Positions 8,730-18,145 of a stretch of DNA of 64,000 bases are shown one piece after another (within the stretch, counting starts at the first letter, position 1; the number at the start of each line of letters is the position of its first letter). The position numbers were made by a program, and so were the translations under genes. The notes under the pieces are model-generated. The model saw only the letters and a list, made by a program, of their open reading frames with translations, searched no databases and was not told the DNA's origin. This DNA is from Mycobacterium sp. NS-7484 (GTDB lineage Bacteria > Actinomycetota > Actinomycetes > Mycobacteriales > Mycobacteriaceae). The DNA is taken from assembly GCF_001953975.1 (NCBI RefSeq), contig NZ_MBEJ01000055.1, positions 19,034 through 83,033 on the forward strand. Direction: 5' to 3'.

Positions 8730-9719
8730 TCAGTCTTCGGTTTCCTGTCGGCCGACCAGGTGGCGCGTGCCGGTCGGGCCGAGCAGTTCGCGGAACGCCT
8801 GGACGGTGTATCCGACGACGACGGCCTCGCTCTTGGCGCGGGTCGTGGCCGAGCGGGGCAGACTGAACAACGGGCCCATCTCGCCGAAGTAGTCACCGGG
8901 GCCGGCGACTTTGATGATTTCCTCACCGCCACTGGCCAATTCACGCACGATCTCCAGCTCGCCGGCGGTGACGACGTAGATCAGATCACCCATCTCGCCC
9001 TGGGAGAACAGCACCTCGCCCGGTTCGAGCGTGACGGCTTCGGTGCTCTGATGTTCCACGGCGACGTGCGGGACGAGCTCGACCACCTGATCGGCCAGCG
9101 GCAGGATGCGGGTGTCGTGCGTGGCGACGACGACGACGCGCTCGCCGCTGGCCAGCTCGCGGATCAGCCGCAGCACCTCCTCGACCTGGATGAAATCCAG
9201 ATGGGCCGTCGGCTCGTCGGCCAGGATCAGTGGCGGGTCGAGCGCGATGGCACGGGCCACGGCGACGCGTTGCTGCTGGCCGCCGCTGAGATTGCCTGGG
9301 CGGTGGTGCAATCGGTCTTTCAGCCCGACGCGGGTGAGCAGTTCCATGGCGCGTTCGCGGGCGCCGTAGCGGCTCATGCCGGCTGCGCGCAGCGGCACGA
9401 TGACGTTTTCCAGGGCGGTCAGGCTTGGCACCAGGTTGAACGCCTGGAACACGATGCCGACGGTATCGCGGCGGTAGTCCGACAGGCCCTTCTTGTTCAG
9501 GCCCGTCACGTCGATGTCGCCGAACTCGATGCGGCCCGCGGTCGGTTTCAGGATCCCACCCAGGCACGACAGCAAGGTCGTCTTGCCGCAACCGCTGGGG
9601 CCCAACAGGATTGCCAACGAGCCGGCCGCGACCTCGAGGTCCAGGCCGTCGATCGGGCGCACCACGTAGCCGCCGCTGGAGTACTCCACGACGAGGTCTT
9701 TGACGAGAAGGCCGGCCAT
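8730..9719 (-). CDS. MacB-type ABC ATPase fused to a cyclic-nucleotide-binding domain
   Basis: 329 residues from the ATG at 9719. The first ~220 residues are an ABC ATPase of the MacB/LolD type: Walker [10 protein letters not shown]-loop FQAFN, signature LSGGQQQR, Walker B LILADEP and the switch His in ATHDTR. The last ~105 residues form a CRP-like cyclic-nucleotide-binding fold with the phosphate-binding cassette FGEMG...PRSATTRA, so transport may be gated by cAMP. The permease gene ends one base upstream of the start. The size, fusion and partner match Mycobacterium tuberculosis Rv0073/Rv0072 as I recall them. Older glutamine-transport labels for that pair are doubtful, because MacB-type pairs usually move lipids or peptides or act mechanically. 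Confidence 0.9.
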   Translation of the reverse strand: MAGLLVKDLVVEYSSGGYVVRPIDGLDLEVAAGSLAILLGPSGCGKTTLLSCLGGILKPTAGRIEFGDIDVTGLNKKGLSDYRRDTVGIVFQAFNLVPSLTALENVIVPLRAAGMSRYGARERAMELLTRVGLKDRLHHRPGNLSGGQQQRVAVARAIALDPPLILADEPTAHLDFIQVEEVLRLIRELASGERVVVVATHDTRILPLADQVVELVPHVAVEHQSTEAVTLEPGEVLFSQGEMGDLIYVVTAGELEIVRELASGGEEIIKVAGPGDYFGEMGPLFSLPRSATTRAKSEAVVVGYTVQAFRELLGPTGTRHLVGRQETED

Positions 9720-9720
9720 G

Positions 9721-10770
9721 TCAGGGTCCTCGGAACGCCAGGGCAGGGTCGATGGTGACGGCGCGACGCAGCCCGGCCACACTGGCCAGCAGGCCGATCC
9801 CGACCGCGAGGATCGGCAACGCGACGAAGGCGGCCGTGGGCACGTCGCAGCGCATCGGGAACGGTGGGCCGAGCACCAGGGACAGGCCGGCGCCCAACAG
9901 GGCGGCCAGCAGCGCCACCGTCACCGCCTGCATCGCCAACCCGGCCATGATGGACCGGGTAGCCACTCCGACGGCTTTGAACACCGCGAAGTCGCGGCTG
10001 CGTTCCAGCGCGGACAGGTAGATCACCGAACCGACGATCAACGCCGCGACCGCCCACAACAGGCCGGCCATCAGGCTCATCGCCTGCTTGGCGCCGCGCA
10101 GGGCGCGCACCATGTCGTCGACGGCGCCGGCCCGGTCCACGATGCGGAAATCCGGTGGCGTCTGCTGCGGGGTGCCGAGGATGCCGACCGACGAGATCAG
10201 CTTTTGGCCCGAGAACAGCAGTTGTTGGGCGCCGGGCACGGTCAGATAGATGTTGTCCTGACCGGCCAGGGCCGTGGAGTCATCGACCAGGCCGACGACG
10301 TGTAGCTTCGCCGCGCCGACGTCGATGTCGGCCCCGATCGGGCGGCCCATCGTCGTGGACACCGCGACCTCGTCGACGGCATGCGGCGCGCGGCCCTCTT
10401 TGAGGTGTGGCGCGCCCGGGCCGTCGTCGGGCACGCCGAACACGTTGACGTTGCGAGGGGTGCCGTCGGCGGGGATCGTCGAGGAGCCGTAGACCAGCGG
10501 GACCGCGGTGTCGACACCAGGAAGACGGGCGGCGATCTGAACGGCGTTGGGTGGCAACGGCGCTGAACCCAGGAACGGTCCGGCCGCGCCTTCTTTGATC
10601 ATGAAGTGGTCGAGGCCCAGCGCGTCGACGCTGCGTTCGGCCTCCACGCGGAAACCGTTGGCCAGCCCCGTCAACACCAACGTCATCGCGAAGACCATCG
10701 CGGTGCCGACCACGGCGATCATGAATCGCCGTCGCCGCCACTGCAGATCGCGTAACGCCGCGATCAACAC
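9721..10770 (-). CDS. FtsX/MacB-type ABC transporter permease
   Basis: 349 residues from the GTG at 10770, which has AGGAG eight bases upstream; the longer open frame to 11001 runs through intergenic sequence. The layout is FtsX-like. A first membrane helix follows the motif ALRDLQWRRRR (about residues 15-40). A large extracytoplasmic domain (about 45-230) is followed by three more helices in the C-terminal ~130 residues, with the cytoplasmic coupling segment ERSRDFAVFKAVG. Together with the downstream ATPase-cNMP protein it forms one transporter operon. The candidate operator at 10901-10924 lies about 130 bases upstream. Confidence 0.9.
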   Translation of the reverse strand: MLIAALRDLQWRRRRFMIAVVGTAMVFAMTLVLTGLANGFRVEAERSVDALGLDHFMIKEGAAGPFLGSAPLPPNAVQIAARLPGVDTAVPLVYGSSTIPADGTPRNVNVFGVPDDGPGAPHLKEGRAPHAVDEVAVSTTMGRPIGADIDVGAAKLHVVGLVDDSTALAGQDNIYLTVPGAQQLLFSGQKLISSVGILGTPQQTPPDFRIVDRAGAVDDMVRALRGAKQAMSLMAGLLWAVAALIVGSVIYLSALERSRDFAVFKAVGVATRSIMAGLAMQAVTVALLAALLGAGLSLVLGPPFPMRCDVPTAAFVALPILAVGIGLLASVAGLRRAVTIDPALAFRGP

Positions 10771-10900
10771 GTCGGTGTCTCCTGCATCGCTTTCGACGTT
10801 ACCGAGGTGGTTGTAGCGGGTGGTAGTTATTGGGGCATCTTCTCTTTGATCACAGGGGCCACAGCGGTATCGGCTGTGGGACCGATAGGCAGTCTGGAAA

Positions 10901-10924
10901 CCTGATATCGCCGGTGATATCAGG
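10901..10924. promoter_or_regulatory. Palindromic candidate operator upstream of the ABC transporter operon
   Basis: Two 9-base arms CCTGATATC and GATATCAGG are exact reverse complements, separated by the hexamer GCCGGT, giving a 24-base near-perfect palindrome. This is typical of dimeric TetR-, MarR- or GntR-type repressor sites. It lies about 130 bases before the GTG of the permease and about 215 bases before the divergent hipB gene. Bases 10894-10919 recur in reverse complement at 2216-2241. No obvious cognate regulator is in the window. Confidence 0.6.
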
Positions 10925-11088
10925 GGTGGTGACTCGGCCTCCTGCAGGGCAACTGCGTCAGTGCGCATCCTGCCAGGACCTGCCAGACCTCCGGGAGCCA
11001 TCGTCCGGGTGGGCTATGACCATTCGGTGGCCGTCGTGAGGAAGCGCTGAAGTGCGGAAAGACGTCGTACGGCCTCTTTAGCAAAAGA

Positions 11089-11125
11089 TGTCGAACGACA
11101 ACAATCGGAAATGTCGTCGAACGAC
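11089..11125. promoter_or_regulatory. Paired inverted repeats upstream of hipB (candidate autoregulatory operator)
   Basis: Two short inverted repeats lie just before the hipB ribosome-binding site: TGTCG-AA-CGACA at 11089-11100 and GTCGT-CGA-ACGAC at 11113-11125. Both contain GTCGAACGAC. Spaced repeated half-sites fit a HipB/XRE-type dimer that represses its own operon. Confidence 0.55.
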
Positions 11126-11140
11126 TGCAAGGAGCGGGCC

Positions 11141-11524
11141 ATGCAGATCAAGACAATGGGTGACGTTGGTGCTCTCGTTCGTTCTGCTCGCACAGCTCGT
11201 GGAATGACTCAGGCTGAGCTGGCCGCGCAACTGCGCATGAGTCGAGATTGGGTCGTCAGGCTGGAGAAGGGGCACCCGCGACTGGAAGCGCAACGCGTGC
11301 TCGATGCACTTCGCGTCGTCGGTGTGAGTCTGGAGGCGACCGCGCCCGAGATGCCGTCGAGTGCCCGCAAACGTACTCGGAAGGAAACCCCGGAGAAGTC
11401 CCCGCCTGCCGGAACGGTTCCCAGAACGCTTGATCCGTTTGACGCGCTGTTCGGCACAAGGAAAAGACGATGGCGGACAGGACGCTGCGGGTCTACCTGG
11501 ACGGGATCCCGGCCGGTACCGTGA
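11141..11524 (+). CDS. HipB-like XRE-family antitoxin/transcription regulator
   Basis: The start is taken at the ATG at 11141, preceded by AAGGAG; an in-frame ATG at 11111 falls inside the candidate operator. The N-terminal ~75 residues form an XRE helix-turn-helix (LVRSARTARGMTQAELAAQL, then MSRDWVVRLEKG). In intact modules HipB binds DNA and neutralises the kinase toxin HipA. The last ~20 residues (from about RKRRWRTGRC) are the hipA start region read in another frame, so the original stop was probably lost or shifted. Since the downstream hipA is broken, this is probably an orphan regulator. Confidence 0.75.
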   Translation: MQIKTMGDVGALVRSARTARGMTQAELAAQLRMSRDWVVRLEKGHPRLEAQRVLDALRVVGVSLEATAPEMPSSARKRTRKETPEKSPPAGTVPRTLDPFDALFGTRKRRWRTGRCGSTWTGSRPVP

Positions 11525-12393
11525 CGCAATCTGCCCACGGGGCTCTGCGTTTCACCTACGACGATGAGTATCTCGACCGGCCTGATCCCACACCGTTGTC
11601 GCTGTCCTTTCCCATTGTCGAATCGGCATCGGGACAAGGCTATTCGGTCCTACCTTGAGGGCCTGCTTCCGAACAGTGAAGGTGCGCGACAGCGGTGGGG
11701 ACGCGAGTACAACATCTCGCCGAACAATCCTTTCGCTCTGCTCGCTCATGTCGGACGCGACGCGGCCGGGGCGGTTCAGCTTCTCCCGCCTGACGTCGGT
11801 CCAGCGGACGCCCGCGCACGGACCGGTGATATCCAATGGCTCAGTGAGACCGAACTCGCAGATCTCGTCCACCTGCTCGCCACTCATCAAACTGACTGGG
11901 ACCCAGGAAGATTCGGAGGTCGGTGGAGCCTCGCCGGCGCTCAACCCAAGGTCGCGCTGTTCCAGGACCCGCAATCTACGACCGCCTCTATGACGGGATT
12001 ACCTGGCACCGAGTCCACCAAGAAGACATGTGCCAGGCGCTGTCGGTCCACCCCGGTTTGAAATACCAGTCCGATGGCGGCCCCGGTGTCGGTGACGTCG
12101 CCGATCTGCTCAATCGTCTGCCGATCGAGGACCGCGCTGTGAACGCCGAGCGGTTCTTCAAGGCGCTGTCCTACAACATCCTTATCGGTGGAACCGACGC
12201 TCACGCAAAGAATTACTCCCTCGTCCTCATCGGATCGAGAGCGCAGGTGTCGCCGCTGTATGACACCGCCTCGGCAGCACCATATGACCAGCGCGAGCGT
12301 CTTCGCTCTTCGATGCAACCTGAGGCGCAACGCATGGCGGAGCGGATCGTCGAGCATGTCTCGGGGACATGGAAGCCGAACCTGAACCGCTGA
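11470..12393 (+). pseudogene. hipA toxin kinase pseudogene (two frameshifts, internal deletions)
   Basis: Pieces of a HipA-type Ser/Thr kinase occur in changing frames. An ATG at 11470 begins MADRTLRVYLDGIPAGT, the usual HipA N-terminus. Near 11640 the frame changes and continues IRSYLEGLLPN...LAGAQPKVALF. Near 11965 it shifts again to give VHQEDMCQALSVHPGLKYQ and LIGGTDAHAKNYSL. The ATP-site and substrate-loop region expected between PKVALF and VHQEDM is missing, and the region after LYDTASAAPYD is shortened. HipA normally phosphorylates glutamyl-tRNA synthetase or similar targets to halt growth; this copy cannot. It overlaps the 3' end of hipB. Confidence 0.88.
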
Positions 12394-12440
12394 GGAGAGC
12401 GAGATGGCGGCATGCCTTCGTGAACTTCCGGGTCTATGCC

Positions 12441-12516
12441 GACGGATCGCGAACCGCGTCTACGCCACCCGCACCTTGGATGCGGCGGTGTGGGGAGCTG
12501 AGCCGGCCGTCGGCGA
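12441..12516 (+). pseudogene. Short remnant of a rifampin ADP-ribosyltransferase (arr) gene
   Basis: Aligned by eye without gaps to 20625-20700 of the intact arr gene, 64 of 76 bases match. The translated core VYATRTLDAAVWGAE differs from the intact copy at one residue (Ala for Val). The rest of arr is absent on both sides. It is a leftover of a second, divergent arr copy rather than a recent duplication, as most differences are synonymous or scattered. Confidence 0.75.
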
Positions 12517-12584
12517 GGCCGCACCAGGCGGGAGCCCGTTAGCTCGATACGGGGATTTGTGCCCGCTCCCCGTACCCTTCCCTC

Positions 12585-13925
12585 GTGGACGCGATCGACC
12601 CTGACCAGCTCAGCACGTGCCTGCGGGTGCTGTCCGAGGTGCACAAGTTGCCTCCGGAGCACCCTGACGCCATTGCTGTGCGCCAGGCCACCGCGAAGAT
12701 GTTCAAGGAATTGAAGAAAGTTCGCCGGGCCGCCGCACGCGAGGCGGTCGCGGCCGCCGACCGCGCCGTCATCGCCGCCACCGCCACGGGGGCGCCGGGA
12801 CGGATCGACGACGAAACCCAGGGTCTGCCGCTGGTGTCGACGGCGGTCGGGGCCACTGCGGGCACACTGCTGCGCTCGCGGGCCTGCTACATCTGCAAGA
12901 ACCACCACACCGTCGTCGACGCCTTCTACCACCAGCTTTGCCCAGACTGCGCCGCGATCAACCGAGCCAAACGCGACGCCCGCACCGACCTGACCGGGCG
13001 CCGGGCCCTGCTCACCGGCGGGCGCGCCAAGATCGGCATGTACATCGCGCTGCGGCTGTTGCGCGACGGTGCGCACACCACGATCACCACCCGGTTTCCC
13101 AACGATGCGGTGCGTCGCTTCGCCGCGATGGAGGACAGCGCCAACTGGTTGCACCGGCTGCGGGTGGTCGGGATCGACCTGCGGGACCCGGCCCAGGTGG
13201 TGGCCCTGGCCGACGAGGTGGCCGCGCAGGGACCGCTGGACATCCTGATCAACAATGCGGCCCAGACGGTGCGTCGGGCGCCGGGCTCGTATGCCGCGTT
13301 GGTCGAGGCCGAGCGCACCCCGCCGCCGGCCTTGGTCGACGTCGTCACCTTCGACCACGTCAGCGACGCGCACCCACACGCCCTGGTCGGCAGCCTCGGC
13401 GAGCACCCGTCGGCGCATGCGCTCACCGAGCTGGCCCTGACCGCCCGCAGCGCCTCCCCGGAGCGGATCTCCGCGGGCACGGCCATCGACGCGGGCGGCC
13501 TGCTGCCCGACACCGCGCCGGTGAACAGTTGGACCCAACGCGTGCACGAGGTCGACGCAATGGAGCTCCTCGAAGTACAGCTCTGCAATCAGACCGCGCC
13601 GTTCATTCTGGTGAGCCGGCTGCGTCCCGCGATGGCCGCGTCACCCGCCCGGCGCAAGTACGTGGTGAATGTGTCGGCGATGGAAGGTCAGTTCAGCCGC
13701 GGCTACAAGGGCCCCGGGCACCCGCACACCAACATGGCCAAGGCCGCGCTGAACATGCTGACCCGCACCAGTTCCGGGGAGATGCTGGAGCAGGACGGGA
13801 TCTTGATGACCGCGGTCGACACCGGGTGGATCACCGATGAACGTCCGCACCCGACCAAACTGCGGCTGGCCGAGGAAGGTTTCCACGCACCGCTGGATCT
13901 GGTGGATGGTGCTGCGCGTGTATGA
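12585..13925 (+). CDS. Short-chain dehydrogenase/reductase with N-terminal Cys-rich extension; C-terminus frameshifted
   Basis: 446 residues from the GTG at 12585. The first ~130 residues are an extension with a helical, Ala-rich part and a CxxC...CxxC pair (CYICKNHH and LCPDCAA), probably a zinc ribbon. An SDR Rossmann domain follows: the cofactor motif TGGRAKIG, the NNAAQ motif, and a late MAKAAL segment in place of the usual YxxxK, so catalysis may be unusual. The frame stops at 13925, but the following bases read in another frame continue YDPIVRGELGEDLYG and end at the TAG at 14001, which looks like the real C-terminus. Loss of two bases in a GTGTGT run near 13919 would explain it. Either the last ~26 residues are lost or there is a sequencing error. 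Confidence 0.8.
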   Translation: MDAIDPDQLSTCLRVLSEVHKLPPEHPDAIAVRQATAKMFKELKKVRRAAAREAVAAADRAVIAATATGAPGRIDDETQGLPLVSTAVGATAGTLLRSRACYICKNHHTVVDAFYHQLCPDCAAINRAKRDARTDLTGRRALLTGGRAKIGMYIALRLLRDGAHTTITTRFPNDAVRRFAAMEDSANWLHRLRVVGIDLRDPAQVVALADEVAAQGPLDILINNAAQTVRRAPGSYAALVEAERTPPPALVDVVTFDHVSDAHPHALVGSLGEHPSAHALTELALTARSASPERISAGTAIDAGGLLPDTAPVNSWTQRVHEVDAMELLEVQLCNQTAPFILVSRLRPAMAASPARRKYVVNVSAMEGQFSRGYKGPGHPHTNMAKAALNMLTRTSSGEMLEQDGILMTAVDTGWITDERPHPTKLRLAEEGFHAPLDLVDGAARV

Positions 13926-14229
13926 CCCGATCGTGCGCGGGGAACTGGGCGAGGATCTGTACGGGTGTTTCTTGAAGGACTACTCGAAGAGCAATTGGTA
14001 GGAATCGGACCGGCCAGACAAAGCCACGCCTCCGGATTGGGAAGCCGCAACAGGTAGGGCAGCCGGGAATCTTCATCCGGATTGAGGGCTATGAGCATCT
14101 CCGCCACACCGCGATTGCGCCGGTTGAGCGGCTGTGGCCAACGATGTGCCCGCGGAACCCGGCGGGGCGTGGCTGCTCGCGGCGTGCGTGTTGGCTAGCC
14201 TGACGTCACCTCCCGAAAGCGAATTCTCA

Positions 14230-17200
14230 ATGTTGGTTGTGCACGGATTCTGGTCGGCCGGCGGCTTGTGCGTGTGGGCCGAGGATTCGGACCGTCCGGT
14301 CAAGAGCGCAAGTCAGGCGTTGCGTGCTGCCCGTCGGCATCCCTTCGCCGCGCCGGCGGAGGTGATCGGCTCGATCCACGCCGGCAAGCCCGGCAGTACG
14401 GTCTTGCTGTTGCCGTCGCTGCGGACGTCCCCGCTGGACTCCCCGGAGCTGTTGCGGCTCACCCCGCGCCCGCCGTCGCGCAGCACACCCGCTCTGCTGC
14501 CGTGGACGGTTCCGACGATCTGGCTTCCGGCGGTATCAGCGTTGGCGCTCCTGGATGAGCCGGCCGTCGACGTACGCTACGGCGAGTCGGTCGCCTACTT
14601 CGCCGATATCGCCGACTTCGCGCGAAAACTGGTGGCGCGTGGCCGGATTCTTCCGGCGCTCGGCATCGACGGACACCAGCCGGTCGGGTTCTGGCGGCCC
14701 GTCGTGCAGGGCGCGGATGTGATGGAATTGAACGCGATCATTGCGGCCATGCCGCCGGTGTGCCGGGCGGAGTCGGATGCGCAGGCGGGTTTGGCCACGT
14801 CGGCGTTGGCGGCGTTCGTCGACGAATTGGCCCGTGTCGCCATCGCGCCGGCTGACGAGTTGCTTCCCCCGCGGCGTGGCCGTCGACCGAAAAGTCTTCC
14901 GGTAGAAGAAGAATGGATTATCGCGCTGACGGCGCCGGACGGCAGGTTCGATGCCGAGTCTGATGCACTCGACCGCTTGGCGGACGCATTGGCGCCGTGG
15001 GATGAGATCGGAATCGAGGAACCTGGTCCGGCTCGCGCCACCTTCCGGCTGGCCGAGGTGGACTCCGACGATGACCCGGCCGGCTGGCGACTGGAGTTCC
15101 TGCTGCAATCGATCGCCGACCCCAGCCTGCTGGTGCCGGCTGAGCAGACCTGGGATGACGACGGCAGCCTGCGGCGTTGGCTCGACCGCCCCGAGGAACT
15201 TCTGCTCACCGAGTTGGGGCGGGCGGTCCGGATATACCCCGAACTGACCTCCGGTCTGCGCACCGCGCGTCCCTCCGGCGTCGATCTGGATGCCGAAGGC
15301 GCCTACCACTTCCTGTCGACCGCGGCGCCGCTGCTCGACGACGCCGGCTTCGGGGTTCTGCTGCCGTCGTGGTGGGACCGCCGCCGCAAGCTCGGTCTGG
15401 TGGTTTCGGCGTCCACCCCGGTCGACGGTGTGGTCGCGACGGCCGGCCGATTCGGCCGGGAACAGCTCATCAGTTTCCGGTGGGAACTCGCGGTGGGGGA
15501 CGAGACGCTCACCGAGGCCGAGATCGCCGCGCTCGCCCAGACCAAGGCGCCGCTGATCAGGTTGCGCGGCCAGTGGGTGGCGGTCGACCCGGAGCAGTTA
15601 CGCCGCGGGCTGGACTTCCTCAAGCGCACCCCGACCGGTCAGGCGAGTCCCGCCGAACTCCTGGCGCTGGCGGCCCGCCACCCCGACGACACCGACACCC
15701 CGCTGGAGATCACGTCGGTGCGGGCCGACGGCTGGCTGGGTGATCTGCTCAACGGCGCTGCCGCGCAATCGCTTCGGCCGCTGCAACCGGCACCGGACTT
15801 CGTGGCGACGCTGCGCCCATACCAGCAGCGGGGCCTGTCGTGGCTGGCTTTCCTGTCCGCCCTCCGCCTGGGTGCCTGCCTGGCCGACGACATGGGCCTG
15901 GGCAAGACCGTGCAGCTGCTCGCCCTGGAGTCCGCGCAGCGTCACGACGAACCCGCCACCGCGCCGACCCTGCTGCTGTGTCCGATGTCGTTGGTTGGCA
16001 ACTGGGAGCGTGAGGCCGCGAAATTCACACCGGCACTTCGGGTTTACCAGCACCACGGGGGTGACCGACGGCACGGCGAGGCGCTGGAAGAACAGTTGAC
16101 GCAGGCCGACCTGGTCGTCACCACCTACGCCACGGCCACCCGGGATATCGACGAACTCGCGCAGTATCGGTGGAACCGGGTGGTCCTCGACGAGGCGCAG
16201 GCCGTCAAGAACAGCCTGTCCCGCGGGGCCAAAGCGGTGCGCCGGCTCGATGCCGAGCATCGGGTCGCGCTGACCGGCACCCCGGTGGAGAATCGGCTCG
16301 CCGAATTGTGGTCCATCATGGACTTTCTCAACCCCGGACTGCTCGGCTCGTCTGAGTCATTCCGGGCCCGGTATGCGATTCCGGTGGAGAAGTACGGTCA
16401 GACCGAGCCGGCCGAGCGGCTGCGCCGGGTCACCCGTCCCTACATTCTGCGGCGGCTCAAAACCGACCCGACAATAATCGATGATCTGCCCGACAAGATC
16501 GAGGTCAAACAGTATTGCCGGCTCACCGTCGAGCAGGCGTCGCTGTATCAGGCCATCGTCGAGGAGATGATGGAGAAGATCGAGAGCACCGACGGAATTG
16601 AGCGGCGCGGCAACGTCCTTGCGGCGATGACCAAACTCAAGCAGGTGTGCAACCACCCAGCGCAACTCTTGCACGACCGGTCGCCGGTCGGTGCGCGCTC
16701 GGGCAAGGTGGTCCGGCTCGAGGAAATCTTGGAAGAGATTCTCGCCGAGGGGGATCGGGTGCTGTGCTTCACCCAGTTCACCGAGTTCGCCGAGATGCTG
16801 GCGCCGCACCTGGCCGCCCGGTTCGGTCAGGATGTCGCCTACCTGCACGGCGGGGTACCGAAGAAGCGGCGCGACGAGATGGTGGCGCGGTTCCAGTCCG
16901 GCGAGGGACCATCGATCTTCTTGCTGTCGTTGAAGGCCGGTGGCACCGGCCTCACCCTGACGGCCGCCAACCATGTTGTGCACCTGGATCGGTGGTGGAA
17001 TCCGGCAGTGGAGAACCAGGCCACCGACCGCGCTTTCCGGATCGGTCAGAAGCGCACCGTGCAGGTACGCAAGTTCATCTGCACGGGCACCCTGGAGGAG
17101 AAGATCGACGACATGATCGAGCAGAAGAAGGCGCTGGCCGATCTCGTGGTCGGCGATGGGGAAGGCTGGCTGACCGAGCTGTCCACCGGGGAGCTGCGCA

Positions 17201-17238
17201 CGCTGTTCGCCCTGTCAGAGGGGGCTGTCGGTGAGTGA
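14230..17238 (+). CDS. helZ: HelZ-type SNF2-family DEAD/DEAH helicase
   Basis: 1002 residues from the ATG at 14230 (MLVVHGFWS, matching the start of mycobacterial HelZ); a GTG at 14134 would add 32 residues without family support. The N-terminal ~500 residues are the SNF2_assoc/substrate-recognition region. The SNF2 ATPase core follows: DDMGLGKT (Walker A), a VLDEAQAVKN Walker B of DEAQ type, ALTGTPVENR, a helicase C-terminal domain with LHGG, and DRAFRIGQ near the end. This is a Swi2/Snf2 translocase acting on DNA or protein-DNA complexes. The next gene overlaps it by eight bases. The order helZ, SWIM protein, vapBC resembles M. tuberculosis Rv2101-Rv2104c, with vapBC inverted here. Confidence 0.93.
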   Translation: MLVVHGFWSAGGLCVWAEDSDRPVKSASQALRAARRHPFAAPAEVIGSIHAGKPGSTVLLLPSLRTSPLDSPELLRLTPRPPSRSTPALLPWTVPTIWLPAVSALALLDEPAVDVRYGESVAYFADIADFARKLVARGRILPALGIDGHQPVGFWRPVVQGADVMELNAIIAAMPPVCRAESDAQAGLATSALAAFVDELARVAIAPADELLPPRRGRRPKSLPVEEEWIIALTAPDGRFDAESDALDRLADALAPWDEIGIEEPGPARATFRLAEVDSDDDPAGWRLEFLLQSIADPSLLVPAEQTWDDDGSLRRWLDRPEELLLTELGRAVRIYPELTSGLRTARPSGVDLDAEGAYHFLSTAAPLLDDAGFGVLLPSWWDRRRKLGLVVSASTPVDGVVATAGRFGREQLISFRWELAVGDETLTEAEIAALAQTKAPLIRLRGQWVAVDPEQLRRGLDFLKRTPTGQASPAELLALAARHPDDTDTPLEITSVRADGWLGDLLNGAAAQSLRPLQPAPDFVATLRPYQQRGLSWLAFLSALRLGACLADDMGLGKTVQLLALESAQRHDEPATAPTLLLCPMSLVGNWEREAAKFTPALRVYQHHGGDRRHGEALEEQLTQADLVVTTYATATRDIDELAQYRWNRVVLDEAQAVKNSLSRGAKAVRRLDAEHRVALTGTPVENRLAELWSIMDFLNPGLLGSSESFRARYAIPVEKYGQTEPAERLRRVTRPYILRRLKTDPTIIDDLPDKIEVKQYCRLTVEQASLYQAIVEEMMEKIESTDGIERRGNVLAAMTKLKQVCNHPAQLLHDRSPVGARSGKVVRLEEILEEILAEGDRVLCFTQFTEFAEMLAPHLAARFGQDVAYLHGGVPKKRRDEMVARFQSGEGPSIFLLSLKAGGTGLTLTAANHVVHLDRWWNPAVENQATDRAFRIGQKRTVQVRKFICTGTLEEKIDDMIEQKKALADLVVGDGEGWLTELSTGELRTLFALSEGAVGE

Positions 17239-18064
17239 CTGGTATCCCGCCTCGCGCCCCCGTCCGGTCGAGAGCGGGTTGAAGGCCCGCAGCACCCGGG
17301 GCGCCATCGCGCAGACGTGGTGGTCGCAGCGGTTCATCGAAGTGCTCGAAGGCATGGGCATCGGCAGCCGGTTGCAGCGCGGCCGCAACTATGCCCGCCG
17401 TGGGCAGGTGATCTCGCTGGACGTGGGGCCGGGCCTGGTCGCCGCGCAGGTGCAGGGCAGCCGGGTGCGGCCCTACCGGGCCCGCATCGGGATCACCGCA
17501 TTCGACAAGAGTGAGTGGGCACAGATCGAAGCCGCGCTGGCCCAAGACGCCTTGTACACCGCGGCGTTGCTCGCCGGTGAGATGCCGGCCGACATCGAGG
17601 GCGTGTTCGACGCGTTGGATCTGCCACTGTTTCCCGCGACGGCCCGGGAATTGTCGCTGGATTGCTCGTGTCCCGACAGTGCGGTCCCGTGCAAGCATCT
17701 CGCCGCGGCGTTCTACCTGCTGGCCGAAGCGTTCGACGAGGACCCGTTTGCGATCCTGGCCTGGCGTGGTCGGGACCGCGACGACCTGCTGGAGAACCTG
17801 GCGGCCGCCCGCGCCGGTGGCGGCTCGGCGGTCGATCGGGCCGAGCCGGCCGGCCGGCCGCTCGCCGACTGTCTTGATTCTTTCTTTGTGCGGCAGAACA
17901 CGATTCCCGTCTCTGCTCCTCCTGTGGCGTCATCGGCGGCGCTGCTGGATCAGCTGCCTGACATCGCGGTGGCCGTGCGCGGGCGGGCGTTGGTAGAGGT
18001 GCTGCGCCCGGCGTACCTCTCTTTCGATGCTCGGCCGGCCGATGGTGATGCTGAGGGCGTCTGA
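17231..18064 (+). CDS. SWIM zinc-finger protein
   Basis: 277 residues; the GTG start at 17231 lies inside the end of helZ (eight-base overlap), indicating translational coupling. The SWIM signature CxCxnCxH is seen as LDCSCPDSAVPCKHLAA near residues 145-160. SWIM domains bind zinc and contact DNA or protein partners, and in bacteria they are often coded beside SNF2 helicases, as here, so it is probably a HelZ subunit. The N-terminal part (WWSQRFIEVLEG, then GRNYARRGQV) is conserved in this family. The last ~90 residues look flexible and Pro/Ala-rich. Confidence 0.9.
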   Translation: MSDWYPASRPRPVESGLKARSTRGAIAQTWWSQRFIEVLEGMGIGSRLQRGRNYARRGQVISLDVGPGLVAAQVQGSRVRPYRARIGITAFDKSEWAQIEAALAQDALYTAALLAGEMPADIEGVFDALDLPLFPATARELSLDCSCPDSAVPCKHLAAAFYLLAEAFDEDPFAILAWRGRDRDDLLENLAAARAGGGSAVDRAEPAGRPLADCLDSFFVRQNTIPVSAPPVASSAALLDQLPDIAVAVRGRALVEVLRPAYLSFDARPADGDAEGV

Positions 18065-18145
18065 CTTCAGGTCGAACGTGACCACTCGGCCGGCATCCAC
18101 GGGTGTCGCGTGGCCTGGCGGCTCAGGCTGCGGCGCATGAGGTGG

